From positions 102,923,799-102,987,798 of the forward strand of contig NC_134276.1 in the NCBI RefSeq assembly GCF_949628215.1: DNA of 64,000 nt, written 5' to 3'. Positions 1 through 10,740 of the stretch are shown here, piece after piece. The notes below the pieces were generated by a model that did no database searches, was not told the origin of the DNA, and saw only the letters and a program-made list of their open reading frames with translations. Numbering within the stretch: position 1 is the first letter of the stretch; each line of letters begins with the position of its first letter. Both the position numbers and the translations under genes were made by a program. This stretch comes from Phalacrocorax aristotelis (taxonomy: Eukaryota; Chordata; Aves; Suliformes; Phalacrocoracidae).

Positions 1-3000
1 GAAGTGGTTAAACCTCTCGTTGAAATAAGATAATACTAATTCATCTGTCTTGTCAAGATTTTGAATGCACTTCATTAATGAAACTTGTAGCACTAGAGAA
101 GTTTCAGGTAGACTGAAAGTGTAAAATCCACTGTCCACTGTTACATCAGTTAAAAGAAATTGGGTTGTCTGATGTTCATTTGCAGGTGCTTAATTGATTT
201 ATTTGTGAGTATTGTTAAGGAACAAATAAATTCACTTATCCTCTTGCAGCTCATTTTACTTCTGCTTAACTCAAAATTAATGCTTTGCTTCAGCATAATC
301 ACTTTTACAGTCTGTTATCTCTGCAAAACATGAAACTGAGGCATAACAAAAACATTTTAAGGGCAAAGAGGGCAAAGTGGAAGTGAAAGTTTTGCTGTGC
401 CCTGTTTGACCTTTGTCCTTTTTTACTTAAATGTTTACAGTTCATAAACTGTTGACAGGTCTAATGCATTTTTTTAAAAGTACATTCATGTCTTCAAGGT
501 TAAATGGGAATGAGGGGAGGATTCTGGATGTCAGGACTTTTGCGGAAATCCATTTTTGGATCTGGCTTTTAACAAAGAACAGGAGGAGTTTCAGAAAGCA
601 TCCGAGCAAATACGGAAGACTGGCTGAAACTGTACCCTAGTCGCAGGGCTTTCTGGAGGTGAGAGGAGAAGAAATACTAATTTTCAAAAGTAATTGCACC
701 ATTTAAATATTTTAGAATATTGGTATCAAAGAACTTACTATGAAATATTGCTGTTCTATTAAAGTTTCTGGGCGATGAAAGCTCCATGATGTCAAAGATT
801 TATTTATCTTTGGTAACCTCTCAGCTCCCCACACAATCTGATTTTCCTGGAGGGGTTTGCTTTTGAAAAGGTGTCGCTGGATCTCTTGGTATCTTTGTGG
901 GCCCCCTTCCTCCCTTGCGCCTCCACAACTCAGACCATCACCGTCTCCGCCTGTGCAGGAGTTGTGCCGTGCCCTGCCTGTCTGTAGGAAGATGTCCCAC
1001 AGGCTCGGGTGTGCCAGGGAGCGGGAATTTCAGAGTTTCAGAAATGAAAGCTAGATAATGATTGCAACCATCCTTTAGCAGATGCCCCAGCACCAGCAGA
1101 GTCTGGGTTAATGTGTTTGCTTTTGGGCAGGTAACGCTGCATGTGCTTCTTTTGGTCTTTGTGATCTTGCTCATCTAGATGACCTCATAACATTAACAAA
1201 CCTTTTTGTAGGAATTAAGGTGGCAACAGTAAAAAGAACAGCAGTGTGTGCAGAATGATCTGTTGCCCCTCAGTAATGCCACTGGGATGCTTGTGCTGTG
1301 CTGTGCCCTGGTGTTAGCTGAAAGGATTAGCTCATGGCGATGCATTCCTTTCTGCTGAGATTCAGCAAGGAGGCAGGGGTGCACTAGCAGTGCATGGGTC
1401 AGTTGGGTCAGCCAGTGATTAATGTCCTCCTCAGTGGCTCTCCGAGTCTGCAAAGGTGGTAAGAAATAATGGGTGTCTTAAGAGGAGTTAAGTCCTGACT
1501 TAACTGTGGTGAAGGGGGAACAAACTGGGTGTGTGATCTTGATCTGCCGTGTAAGTAGCCCAGTCTAAATGCTCAGAAAGAAGAATAAGGTTACATGGCA
1601 GTCCTCTGCCTCTGGGGAGTCGATAGGAGTTCAGATTGCTGTCATTTCCTTTGGGATATGGATAGGATTCATTTTGATCATGGTGTTAGACCGGGTGATA
1701 CCAGAAGGCTTTGACTTCATAAGCTCCTCGCTCATTTTAGCAGCTGTGTGTTTGAATGTCTGTTTATTTTGATAACTTACCTATGCATTCTTGCTTTTAA
1801 TGAAAACCATAAATTAAACATACTTTTATGGAAGTTCTTTGACATAGTACACTTAAAAAAAGATCAGATTTTGATTCTCATTACGATCTACAGGAACTGG
1901 ATCTGAATTGCTGTTCAGACTAATCCAGTGGCGGATTTAAAAAGAGCTAATTGCAAATGGAATTCATTGCACAAGAGTGAATAGAAACCTGACTGCAATA
2001 AATCCAGCTTTGATGGAATCCGCTTTGGCTTACAATGAAGACAAGTACCAGCAGTTTAAATATTTAAGTTGTCATAATGGATGAGTCAGCATACTGAGCG
2101 ATTTTCATGTTCCTTTTAAGACTGCTTGGTTTTAAATGGAGTGGATGTGACGTGACTCTCAGCACTTTAAATCAGCTATACACTGTTGTCATGAAAAATT
2201 GCCAGGCACAAAAATCCACTTCTTCAAGATTTACTGCAATGATGATGAAGAAAATAATTTAAATTTTTATTTTCCCCAGGTGTGTGAAGTAGTATATTTT
2301 CGCAGGGCTCGTTTTTTTTTTGTTGCTCGGGGCTCGCAAAATCTTAAGAGCAGTATTTAGTCAGTACTTCTAGAACAAGTAATACCAAGTACTGCATATG
2401 AATTAGAAAAAAACAGGAGAGAATGGTCTTTGGAAGTCATTTTTCTATCTTACACGAGACTGTTAATTTGAATTTAATAACTCTTACCTTAAATTACTGA
2501 CTTCAGAAGGATGGCATCACTGCTGCTTCCAGATACAAAGACGTGTTGCTTCTTCCCATAACTCCCTGTGTGTTGGTCTTATTACCGTAGGGCTTGTGGC
2601 TTGAAAGGCTTATCCAGATGATATCTTAATACGGAGACAAAATATTACTTATATTTATTATTAGGCTATATTAATTGAGGTATCAGTTTTTCTCAGGGTT
2701 GAGGAACCGGTTTCTTGCCCAACAACCTGATGGCTCTTTCAAGCACCATGAGCAAGCTGTACAGTTACACGTGTTAGTGCTTTCCAATAAAAGGAAAAGA
2801 GAGCTGTAGGCTCTCTGAAATCACGTCTCAGGCCATCCTATAAACTGAAGAGTTTCTATATACACTGCATATGCTGAGGCCAGCTGAGTATCTTTCCATT
2901 TCAGAGTAATAACAGCTCTCGGGATGCATGTGGAGTTACAGAGAAGACTCTGAGGAGAAGGAATAAAAGTCCTGAGAAGCAAGAGCAGGGCATGCTCTAA

Positions 3001-4650
3001 GACATAGACAAGTGGTAAATCTTTATTCCTGGTGGGAGAAACTGCCACAAAGAGGGCGAAGGGGATGTGTGGTGTCTTCCTTGTAGTTATTTCCCTACCA
3101 GCTATGATTCCCTGGAAGTGGCAACCACACGCTTTACCTTCCTACAGCTAACAGAAACGTGTGTGTGCACACGTGGGGGCTGGGAGGGGCGATAGGAAGG
3201 GCCTGGAAGGGAGCGAGGAGCTCAGGGAAAGCAGATGGCACGTAATGCTTCCAGATGAGGGTGAGAAGATGGTGGCACGTGCGGTAACAGGGATAGAGGT
3301 TGGAGAGTAGGCACATGTGAATTACGAAAAAAATTGGCTACGAACCTTTTCAGTGAACAGCAAGGCAAGAGTTTTGTTGCACAAACTGTTTCTTTATGGT
3401 ATGGTTCTGAGCATCACAAGTAAGAAACAACTGTTCTTGATCCTCTGCAGCAGATAGGCTCTTCTCTGGGCCAGATCAAGTGAGAAAGGGGGAGTTTCTT
3501 CAAAAGAAGGCTCTGGCTTACCTCCAGGCCTGATGGAACACAGTGAGCACATGTAACTGAAGGAAAAAAGGAGGGGAGCTGAGGGCAGAGGGCTTCAAGT
3601 ACAGCTTTTAACTTTGGGAGTTCATGGGGCCGCAGCTTAACTGTCTTGTAATGAGAAACTGCGTGTTGCTGTTCAGTTGTCTCTTTATAGGCCCTTCTTA
3701 CAGTGCTCCTTTCCTTACCTAGTGCCCCATATTGCTCTTCCTTGTTTCTTGAGCAATAGCCCGAAGGGCCCTTCTCTTTTTTTGCTTATCCTGTTCCACT
3801 CTTAAATTTCTACTTCTCACTTTTCAGATTGATTCTGTACTTTTTTTTTTATCTTACCAGAGTGAATTTTCAAGACTGATCACTTTCCTAATTACTTAAT
3901 TTAATTGCAGTGTATTCCCTTAGTATCTCTAAAATCTTGACATCAAGTCTTTTATAACGGGCAACAGTATGTACTTTACGAGAAGATGGTTCTTTTGTAA
4001 GGTACCTCTGGTGCTGGTATGGCTCTCTTTCTAATGGTTTGGCAAGGAATAGGCCAGAAAGCCAGAAAAAGAGAACTGAATCTTCTGCATGGGAAGTATG
4101 AAGGGAATTCACTGAGGGTCAAAAGTTTGGGGTCAGTTTTGGGCACATTCAAACCCACATTGTGAGCAGACATCTATTCACTTCCATTGTGCAACCGAAA
4201 CATGTAGAAGCGCTCTTAGCTCTCCCCGTCCATGGCAGGTGTGGAACAATGCTGGGGTGAGCAGTGCTGGGTGGGGCTCCCTGCTGCCTCGCCCCCAGCG
4301 CCTGTGGGCTTACTGCATTGGGGAGATGGGAATGTCATGAGCGAGAGGGTGATGTCAGCAGGCTGCTGATGAGGCTGGTGTCCGGCTGGCGCGGTTACCG
4401 CGTGGAGTATGTCGAAGCTGGCGGGGAAATGGGGTGAAGTCAGAAAGAAGTCATTCAGATGCATCTTCCCAGACAGCTGGGAGGAACACAGAACGACTTA
4501 TTCATTCTGCTTGGTTTTATTAAACGAGGCATCTGGCTGAGGTGTCGCGGTGTTTGTGGTGAAGCACGAACGCCCCAGTATGGGGGCTGCCTGGAAAAGT
4601 GGAAGGTTGGTGTGCTCAGCGTTGCTGGTGGGACAGCGTAAGGCCACGAG
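1..4650. other. Intergenic stretch upstream of TMEM50B, no gene recognised
   Basis: I see no convincing exon or repeat here. Open frames are short and lack homology I can recognise. By the human gene order, DNAJC28 would be the next gene to the left in the same orientation as TMEM50B, but its long single-exon reading frame is not present, so it must lie further left. A short stretch at about 510-650 looks protein-like but is broken by stops in every frame (see findings). A GGAAGTGAAA composite ETS/IRF-type site lies at 379-388. Confidence 0.6.
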
Positions 4651-4689
4651 GGATGACGTGGGTCATAAGGGGTGAGGGAGACGATCATG

Positions 4690-5570
4690 GCGCCCCATGT
4701 GGCACTCGGATCCCCCGGGATTTGGGGGTGGGGCGGGGAGAGCCGAGTCCCCCTCCGCCCGGCAGCGGCCTCCCCCAGCCCAGGAAGAAAAGAGGGGGGA
4801 CTTGCGCCGGCCTACCCACCTTGCGGTCGTTGGCGTGGGCTGCCGCCTCGGCCAATCGGAGCGCTCCGTCCTCACCCAGCCTCCGGTGACGCGAACCGCT
4901 AGCTTCCGATTGGCGGGCGGGCGCGTCGCTCGCGGGTCTCTCCCACCCCACTGCCGCTCCCCCGCAGGCGGAAGAGTCTCGCCCAGGACGGGGGGTATGT
5001 TCGGACGTCGTTTCCCTCCCGCGCCGGTGGGGGCGAGGGGCGGCGGGGCAGGACGGGACGGGGCGGTGGAGCGGGAGGATAGTGCGGTACGCCTGTATCC
5101 GGGGGTAGCGCGCGCTCCCCCCCACCCACCCAGCGCCCCTCGCGCTACCGGTTCCCCTCGCTGCCCTCCCGCCGAGCCGCGGGGGACCCCCCCCGCCGCC
5201 CCCTCCGCCGCGGGGAGCAGCGGCTCGTCACCCAACCTCCGCTCAGATCTTGGGGCAGCCCCCTCGGTGCCGGCGCGCTGGCCGGGGCTCCCACGCACCA
5301 CTCGGTGCGTAGCAGGGCGAAGGGGCTCGGCGCGGTGGGGGGGGGGAGCCGGCCGCCCTTCCCCGCCCCTCGGGCCGGAGCCCTAACCGACCTTCCGCCG
5401 TAGCGCCGCCTCGGCCGCAGGAAGCGGCGGGCCCGCCTGCGGGTGGCGGAGCGGGGCATGGGGGCGCTGGGGCCCGACCCCCCAACATCCTCACCCCCCC
5501 CCAAACCCCCCCCCCCCCCCAACCGTCAGGCCTTCCTCAGGTTGCCGTTACCCGCCCCCAGGGAGGGACG
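4690..5570 (+). promoter_or_regulatory. TMEM50B: CpG island, promoter of TMEM50B
   Basis: The composition changes abruptly from AT-rich flanks to a very GC- and CpG-rich block, ending in a poly-C run near 5,500-5,520. There is no TATA box. A CCAAT box (4852-4856) and an inverted one, ATTGG (4909-4913), face each other, with a TGACGCGA CRE-like half site between them at about 4887 and a GCGGAAG ETS-type site near 4969. It lies upstream of, and in the right orientation for, TMEM50B, whose start codon is 7 kb downstream in a later exon. The long frames through the island are composition artefacts. Confidence 0.75.
4940..4994 (+). other. TMEM50B: Possible non-coding exon 1 of TMEM50B
   Basis: This is an inference. 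The start-codon exon of TMEM50B begins at an intron acceptor (12,591), so at least one 5' non-coding exon must exist upstream. In the CpG island the best donor I can find is GTATGT at 4995-5000, about 80-140 bases downstream of the paired CCAAT boxes, a usual distance for transcription start plus a short exon. The left boundary is a guess. Other weaker donors in the island cannot be excluded; RNA 5' ends would decide. Confidence 0.3.
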
Positions 5571-7118
5571 CGGTGGGACCGAGCAGAAAGTTTGAGGTCT
5601 GCCGGTGAAATTTGGAAAAAAAAGAAAAAACAAAGCAAAATCACTTTTCTTTCATTAACGCTGCCCTCGGCGCAGCAGTTACCGGCAGGACGTCGATCGG
5701 GGCTTTGGGGTTCTGCCTCGCGTTGCCCTCTCATGGCTTGAGCCCGTTAAAGCGGTGTCGATGCGCACGGTGTGCTCTTGCGCGCGAAAATGGGCCTGCG
5801 GGTAACTGCAGAATTGATCTTTTTTCCAGCCTCTCTGAAGTCTTCAAACTTTAACAGCGCTCTTAAAGAATACTTGCTGTAGGCAGCAGCCACATTGCTC
5901 TAGGGCTGAGCATCGCACAGATTCGTGTGAGGGGATAACCTGTTTAATAATTTTGCCACGCGGCCTTATTTTTGTATAAGTTAATTTAAAAGTTCCTTCC
6001 TTTCCTCCTCCTGTTTTTCTGCAATACTATATAGCATAATGCTATGGTGAATGGAAAACTGAAAGTGAAACTGCATGTAATCACTGAAATGAGTGAGTTG
6101 GTCTAAAGATCCCCTTTAAAAAATTACAGTGGACTTAATAGAAACATTCACATAAGCTCCTTACAGTGACTGTGCCAAATATATTTTCATAATACACGTG
6201 TATGGGGAAAGTATGTGGCTTAAAGCATATTCTGATCAGTTGCTTGTGAAAGATGCTGTCTTCTTTGAGGAAAATAGGGTTTTCTTCTTGACTTTAAATT
6301 TCTTCTCTTCTTCCTATCTTTTAGTTTCTTCTTTGGAAATAGGAGGTTCTGTTCTTTGCTAACCTGGTGGTTCCACGGTGCTTGTGCAGTGCAAGACAGT
6401 TTTCTTTTTGCAGACTCTTTTTGTATTTTCTTGCAACTCCTTTTAATATTTTGTTAAAGTGAAATCAGTTCATTCTGGGAGAGAGAGAAACTGATCTTCA
6501 GTTGAAAATTTTGAGCTCCAATCCTTGTGTTTTCAATTCACTTTGGCTAAATAATATATTACTTGTTTTAACGTGAGTGCTAGGGTCTACCACGTATTAT
6601 TTTTACAGAGTGTATAACTGTCCTTGTTAGTTCTTCAGTCACCAGTTTGTTCTTGCAGGTGTTCTTGTGTTTCTGTTCATTGGGCATGAGTGAGAAATGT
6701 TTCCTGAGAACAGTGGGAGAACCTGTTTGCCCTTGGAAAAGGGGAGGAGACAGACTGTAGGAAGGGCATTGAAGGGCTACTAAAACAAGGGGTTTTACCT
6801 GTTTCCTTGCTGCAAAGTATGTGGATGTGAAACCTTAAACCAAGGGAGTGAGCTTTGTACCTTTATTAAGGTAAGAAAGTCCAACTGAAAGCATCTGTCT
6901 TTGTCAGAGTTTTCTGTCTGTGTAGCAGGATATAATTGGGCTAAAACTTATGTATGTGTCCATATTAACCCAGATGAGGATAAACTTTAGCCTCGCTTTT
7001 GTGGTCTTGGTGGGGACCCAGCTTCACAGTGTCACTGGTCTGTCACAGTTGAAATATAGCTTATTATTTACTTCCTTTTTTGCTAGGGGTGTTGAGCACC
7101 ACATGCATATGGAACTTT
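5571..7118. other. TMEM50B intron 1, proximal part
   Basis: AT-rich, non-repetitive intronic sequence with no exon that I recognise. The notable element is a perfect interferon-stimulated response element at 6061-6072, listed separately. Confidence 0.5.
6054..6072 (+). promoter_or_regulatory. Interferon-stimulated response element (IRF/ISGF3 type)
   Basis: GAAAGTGAAACT at 6061-6072 matches the ISRE consensus GAAANNGAAACT at every fixed position. A third GAAA lies just upstream (6054-6057), giving three GAAA half sites in a row, the pattern bound by IRF dimers and ISGF3. It lies about 0.5 kb past the CpG island inside TMEM50B intron 1, a position typical of a promoter-proximal enhancer. The match is seen; function is inferred. 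Confidence 0.55.
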
Positions 7119-7978
7119 ATCATGGAATCACAAAATGGTTTGGGTTGGAAGTGACCTTCAAAGATCATCTAGTCCAACCACCCTGCCATGGGCAGGGGCG
7201 TCTTTCACTAGACCAGGTTGCTCAGAGGCCCACCCAGCCTGGCCTTGGACACTTTTCATCATGGGGCATCCACATCATCTCTGAGCAACCCATTCCATTG
7301 TCTCACCACCTTCACTGTAAAAAATTTCTTCCTTCTGTCCAGTCTAAACCTACCTTCTTTCAGTTTAAAACTGTTGACCTTTGTCCTGTCACTACAGGCC
7401 CCTGGTAAAAAGTCTCTCTATCTTTCTTATAAGCCCCTTTTTTATATTGAAAGGCTGCAATAGCGCCTCCCCAGAGCCTTCTCTACTTCAGGCTGAACAA
7501 CCCCAACTCTCTCAGCCTTTCTTCCTAGGCGATGTGTTCCAACCTCCCCAAATGGGAGGCCTTCATTTTTGTGGCCCTCCTCTGGACCCGCTCCAACAGG
7601 TCCATGTCTGTCTTTTGCTGGGGATCCCAGAGCTGGACACAGCACTCCAGGTGGGATCTCACCAGAGCGGAGCAGAGGGGAAGAATCACCTCCCTCAACC
7701 TGCTTCCTCTTACACAGTCCAGGATACCATTGGCTTTCTGGACTGCAAGTTCACATTGCCAGCTCATGTCCTTTTTTTTCCACAGGGCTGCTCTCATTCC
7801 ATTTGTCCCCAAGGCTGTATTGATATTGAGGATTGCCCCAACCCAGGTGCAGGACCTTGCACTTGGCCTTGTTTAACTTCATGAGGTTTGTGTGGGCCCA
7901 TTCCTCGAGCTTGTCCAGGTCCCTCTGGATGGGTCCTGTCCCTCTGGCATATCAGTGTATCCCTTCCCTCTAGCATAT
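7119..7978 (-). mobile_element. CR1 LINE, 5'-truncated copy
   Basis: On the minus strand the element ends at about 7119 with the typical CR1 3' UTR (ACTAGATGATCTTTGAAGG followed by CCAACCCAAACCAT). Going 5' it carries the end of the CR1 reverse transcriptase ORF. A minus-strand frame at 7525-7812 contains residues of the conserved C-terminal block ([20 protein letters not shown], then [13 protein letters not shown]). The 5' end is lost near 7978. Stops and frameshifts make it a dead copy. It lies in TMEM50B intron 1, antisense to the gene. Confidence 0.92.
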
Positions 7979-9245
7979 TAAACCCCGTATTGTACGATAG
8001 CTAGGTGTTTATTTAACAGCTTGAGAGAGGGCGGCCAACCCGTTGCATTTGGGTTGGCTCTGTACTGTGTGTCCTTTCAGTAACTCTGATCAGCAGTATG
8101 CTTACCTTTTAAATGAGAACACGGGAAAATAGTTGGTTGGACTTTAGGCTGGATGAATTGTTCTGGCATCCTGCAGTCTGCTTCCTGCCATCCTTTTTTA
8201 TGGAAACCCCACAGCCCTTATTTGTCATGCCCTCAATTGGGTGCGCATTTGATCAGAGATGGTGTTTTCCTCTCAAGAAGAGAGGAATATCCACACGTTG
8301 GTCACAGAACGTGGGCATCTTCAGTAGTGATGGAAGAAATGGTGTATCGCTGCCTTTTAGTCATGTATCTGAATACACATACGGAGCTATGGCAGTAGTG
8401 AGAGATATGTTTAATTATTTTTTATTGTGAAGTGGGGCTCTCTTGAAATACCTCAGGGAAAGACTCCTTTGCAGAATTCTGAGTGGCAGCAGTTAATGTT
8501 TAGTTCATCTTAGAAAAAGGGCAGCTGCATTAGCACCTCTGTTCCATTTTACTGCCAGTTGTATTCTTGCATGCCTGCTTTAGCACTAAGCTTTCTTTTT
8601 GAAATCAAAATAGTTTCTGGCATTAGACACGTGTCGAAATAATTCTAGACTTCTTGTCTGTGTTCTGTTGCAAATTCTCTGTACCTTGTTTCTCCATGTT
8701 TGTCATCTTATTCCAGTGAAACAGGAGGCTTGTGTTGTCAGTTACTAGTTTTCACTGTAGAAAGATTGCCAGCAGATAGTATTTATCTCACCTATTCACA
8801 TTATATAGGGTGCTTCTCTCCTGAGGACAAAGATAAGGTTAAAGCAAAGTGCAGGTTTGTAAGCCAGTGTCAAGCACCAAAAATACAATTTCTGATAAAA
8901 TAATATCCTTTGGCAGAAGGTTGCCCTGTATCTTAGAAAGTATTTTTTTTTTAAAATCAACTTTTCCTAGTCTCCCTAGCTTCATTTGTCATTAATGAAG
9001 TTGTGGAAACTTCATTTAATATATGATGTGATTAAGAATTGAGAGAGATTTTTGTCTCAGATTTTAGAAGTGAGCTCAATGCCTGTTTTGTCTCCTAATA
9101 TTTAAAAAACACTTAATAATTAAGATGTGGTTTTGTGTTGTGTATGGTAGCCGTAACATTTATCATTACGGACTTTGCAAAGTTGAAAGGGTTTTACTAG
9201 GATAAATGCTGGTTAGTTTTTGGATTGGAAGTTGGCTTAATTACA
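7979..9245. other. TMEM50B intron 1, between CR1 and LTR
   Basis: Unique AT-rich intronic sequence. I see no exon, repeat or regulatory motif that I can name. Confidence 0.45.
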
Positions 9246-9752
9246 TGTCATGGTTTAGCCCCGGTTGGCAGCCAAGTACTACACAGCTGCTCACTTACCC
9301 TCACACCCCTCCCTCCCCCCGGTGGGATGGGGGAGAGAACTGGGGGTGTGTGGTGTGTGTGTGACAAAAAAAAGTACAACCCATGGGTTGAGATAAAGAC
9401 AGTTTAATAGCACAGCAAAGGAAGATAAACCGCTGAGCTGTCCCTGAGCAGCGGTTTTCACCCCCTGGCCAACTCCCCCCAGTTTATGTACTGAGGATGA
9501 CGTCCTATGGTATGGAATATCCCTTTGGCCAGTTTGAGTCAGCTGTCCTGGCTGTGCCCCCTCCCAGTTTCTTGTGCATCTCCTTGCTGGCAGAGCCTGG
9601 GAAGCTGAAGTCATTGACTTAGTGTAAGCAGTGCTTAGCCGCAACTGAAACATCAGTGTGTTATCAGCATTACTCTCATACTAAATCTGAAACACAGCAC
9701 TACGCCAGTTACTAGGAAGAAAATTAACTCTATCCCAGCTGAAACCAGGGCA
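9246..9752 (-). mobile_element. Solo LTR of an avian endogenous retrovirus
   Basis: The block starts TGTCATGGTTTAGCCCC and ends GAAACCAGGGCA, so it has the TG...CA ends of an LTR. Read on the minus strand it follows the usual order of this avian LTR family: TGCCCTGGTTTCAGCTGGG start, then a CAGTACATAAACTGGGGG box near 9480-9500 where related copies have TATATAAA, then TATTAAACTGTCTTTATCTC near the poly(A) region, then the CCCACCGGGGG tract. No internal retroviral sequence follows on either side, so it is a solo LTR. The 5-bp flanks (TTACA and GTATA) do not match well. It sits in TMEM50B intron 1, antisense. Confidence 0.85.
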
Positions 9753-9910
9753 GTATATTAGCTGGCAAAACAAACTGTATAATCCTTTTAAATCATAGAA
9801 GGGAATGAATTTTTTCATTTCAGCCTTTTGAACTGGAGCATTTTTGCTGGAGTAAGAAGATTCCTTTCATTAACTCATCCAAGAATTGAACAGGCTATTT
9901 CTTAAGTAAC

Positions 9911-10740
9911 ACAGTCTTGCAGAATGGATGGGGCTGGAAGGCACCTCTGGAGGGCGTCTGGTCCAACCCCACTGCTCAAGCAGGGCCACCTAGATCTGGT
10001 TGCCCAGGACTGTGTCCAGATGGCTTTTGAATATCTCCAGGGATGGAGACTCCATGACCTCCCTGGGCAACCTGTGCCAGTGCTTGGTCACCCTCACAGG
10101 GAAAAAGTGTTTCCTGATGTTCAGAGGGAACCTCCTGTGTTTCAGTCTGTGCCCATTGCCTCTGGTCCTGTCACTGGGCACCACTGAAGAGAGCCTGGCT
10201 CCAACCCCTTTGCACCCTCCTGTCAGGTATTTATATACATTGACAAGATCCCCCTGACCCTTCTCTTCTCCAGGCTGAACAGTCCCAGCTCTCTCAGCCC
10301 TTCCTCATAGGGGAGATGCTCCAGTCCCTTCATCATCTTCATGACCCTTCACCAGACTCTCTCCAGTATGTCTGTGTCTCCCTTGTACTGAGGAGCCCAG
10401 AACTGGTACCAGCACTCCAGATGTAGCCTCACCAGTGCTGAGTAGAGGGGAAGGGTCGCCTCCCTTGACCTGCTGGCAATGCTTTGTCTAATGTAGCCCA
10501 GGATACTGGTAGCCTTCTCTGGCAAGGGCACATCGCCGGCTCATGCTCAACCTGGTGTCCACCAGGACCCCCAGGTCCTTTTCTACCAAGCTGCCCGCCA
10601 GCAGAGTGGCCCCCAGCACATACTGGTGTGTGGGGTTGTTCCTCCCCAGTTGCAGGACTGGGCAGTTCCCCTCGTTGAGCTTCATGAGGTTCCTGTTCAA
10701 TCCCATTCCTCCAGCCTGTCGAGGTACCTCTGGATGACAT
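9911..10740 (-). mobile_element. CR1 LINE, 5'-truncated copy
   Basis: On the minus strand this is another CR1 3' part: the 3' UTR lies at about 9911-10330 (the stretch reading TGGTCCAACCCCACTGCTCA on the plus strand). The end of the reverse transcriptase frame lies at 10349-10700, with residues such as [20 protein letters not shown] and then [10 protein letters not shown] second minus-strand frame at 10488-10706 holds the preceding NLMKLNEGNCPVLQLGRNNP region. The frames are broken, so it is a fossil. It differs from the 7.1-kb copy in its 3' UTR, so it belongs to another CR1 subfamily. Confidence 0.92.

Noticed and set aside
1569-1772. 67-codon plus-strand frame with hydrophobic stretch
   Set aside because: No signal of conservation or splice context; length is within what chance gives in this region.
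1-4650. DNAJC28 expected next to TMEM50B
   Set aside because: Its long uninterrupted coding exon and J-domain HPD motif are not seen in any frame, so it is outside the window.
4663-5522. Long overlapping frames on both strands (up to 229 codons)
   Set aside because: They lie in a CpG island, where stop codons are rare by composition; they are Pro/Arg/Gly-rich and overlap on all frames.
7381-7884. 167-codon plus-strand frame and neighbours
   Set aside because: They are antisense readings of a CR1 element whose real frame is on the minus strand.
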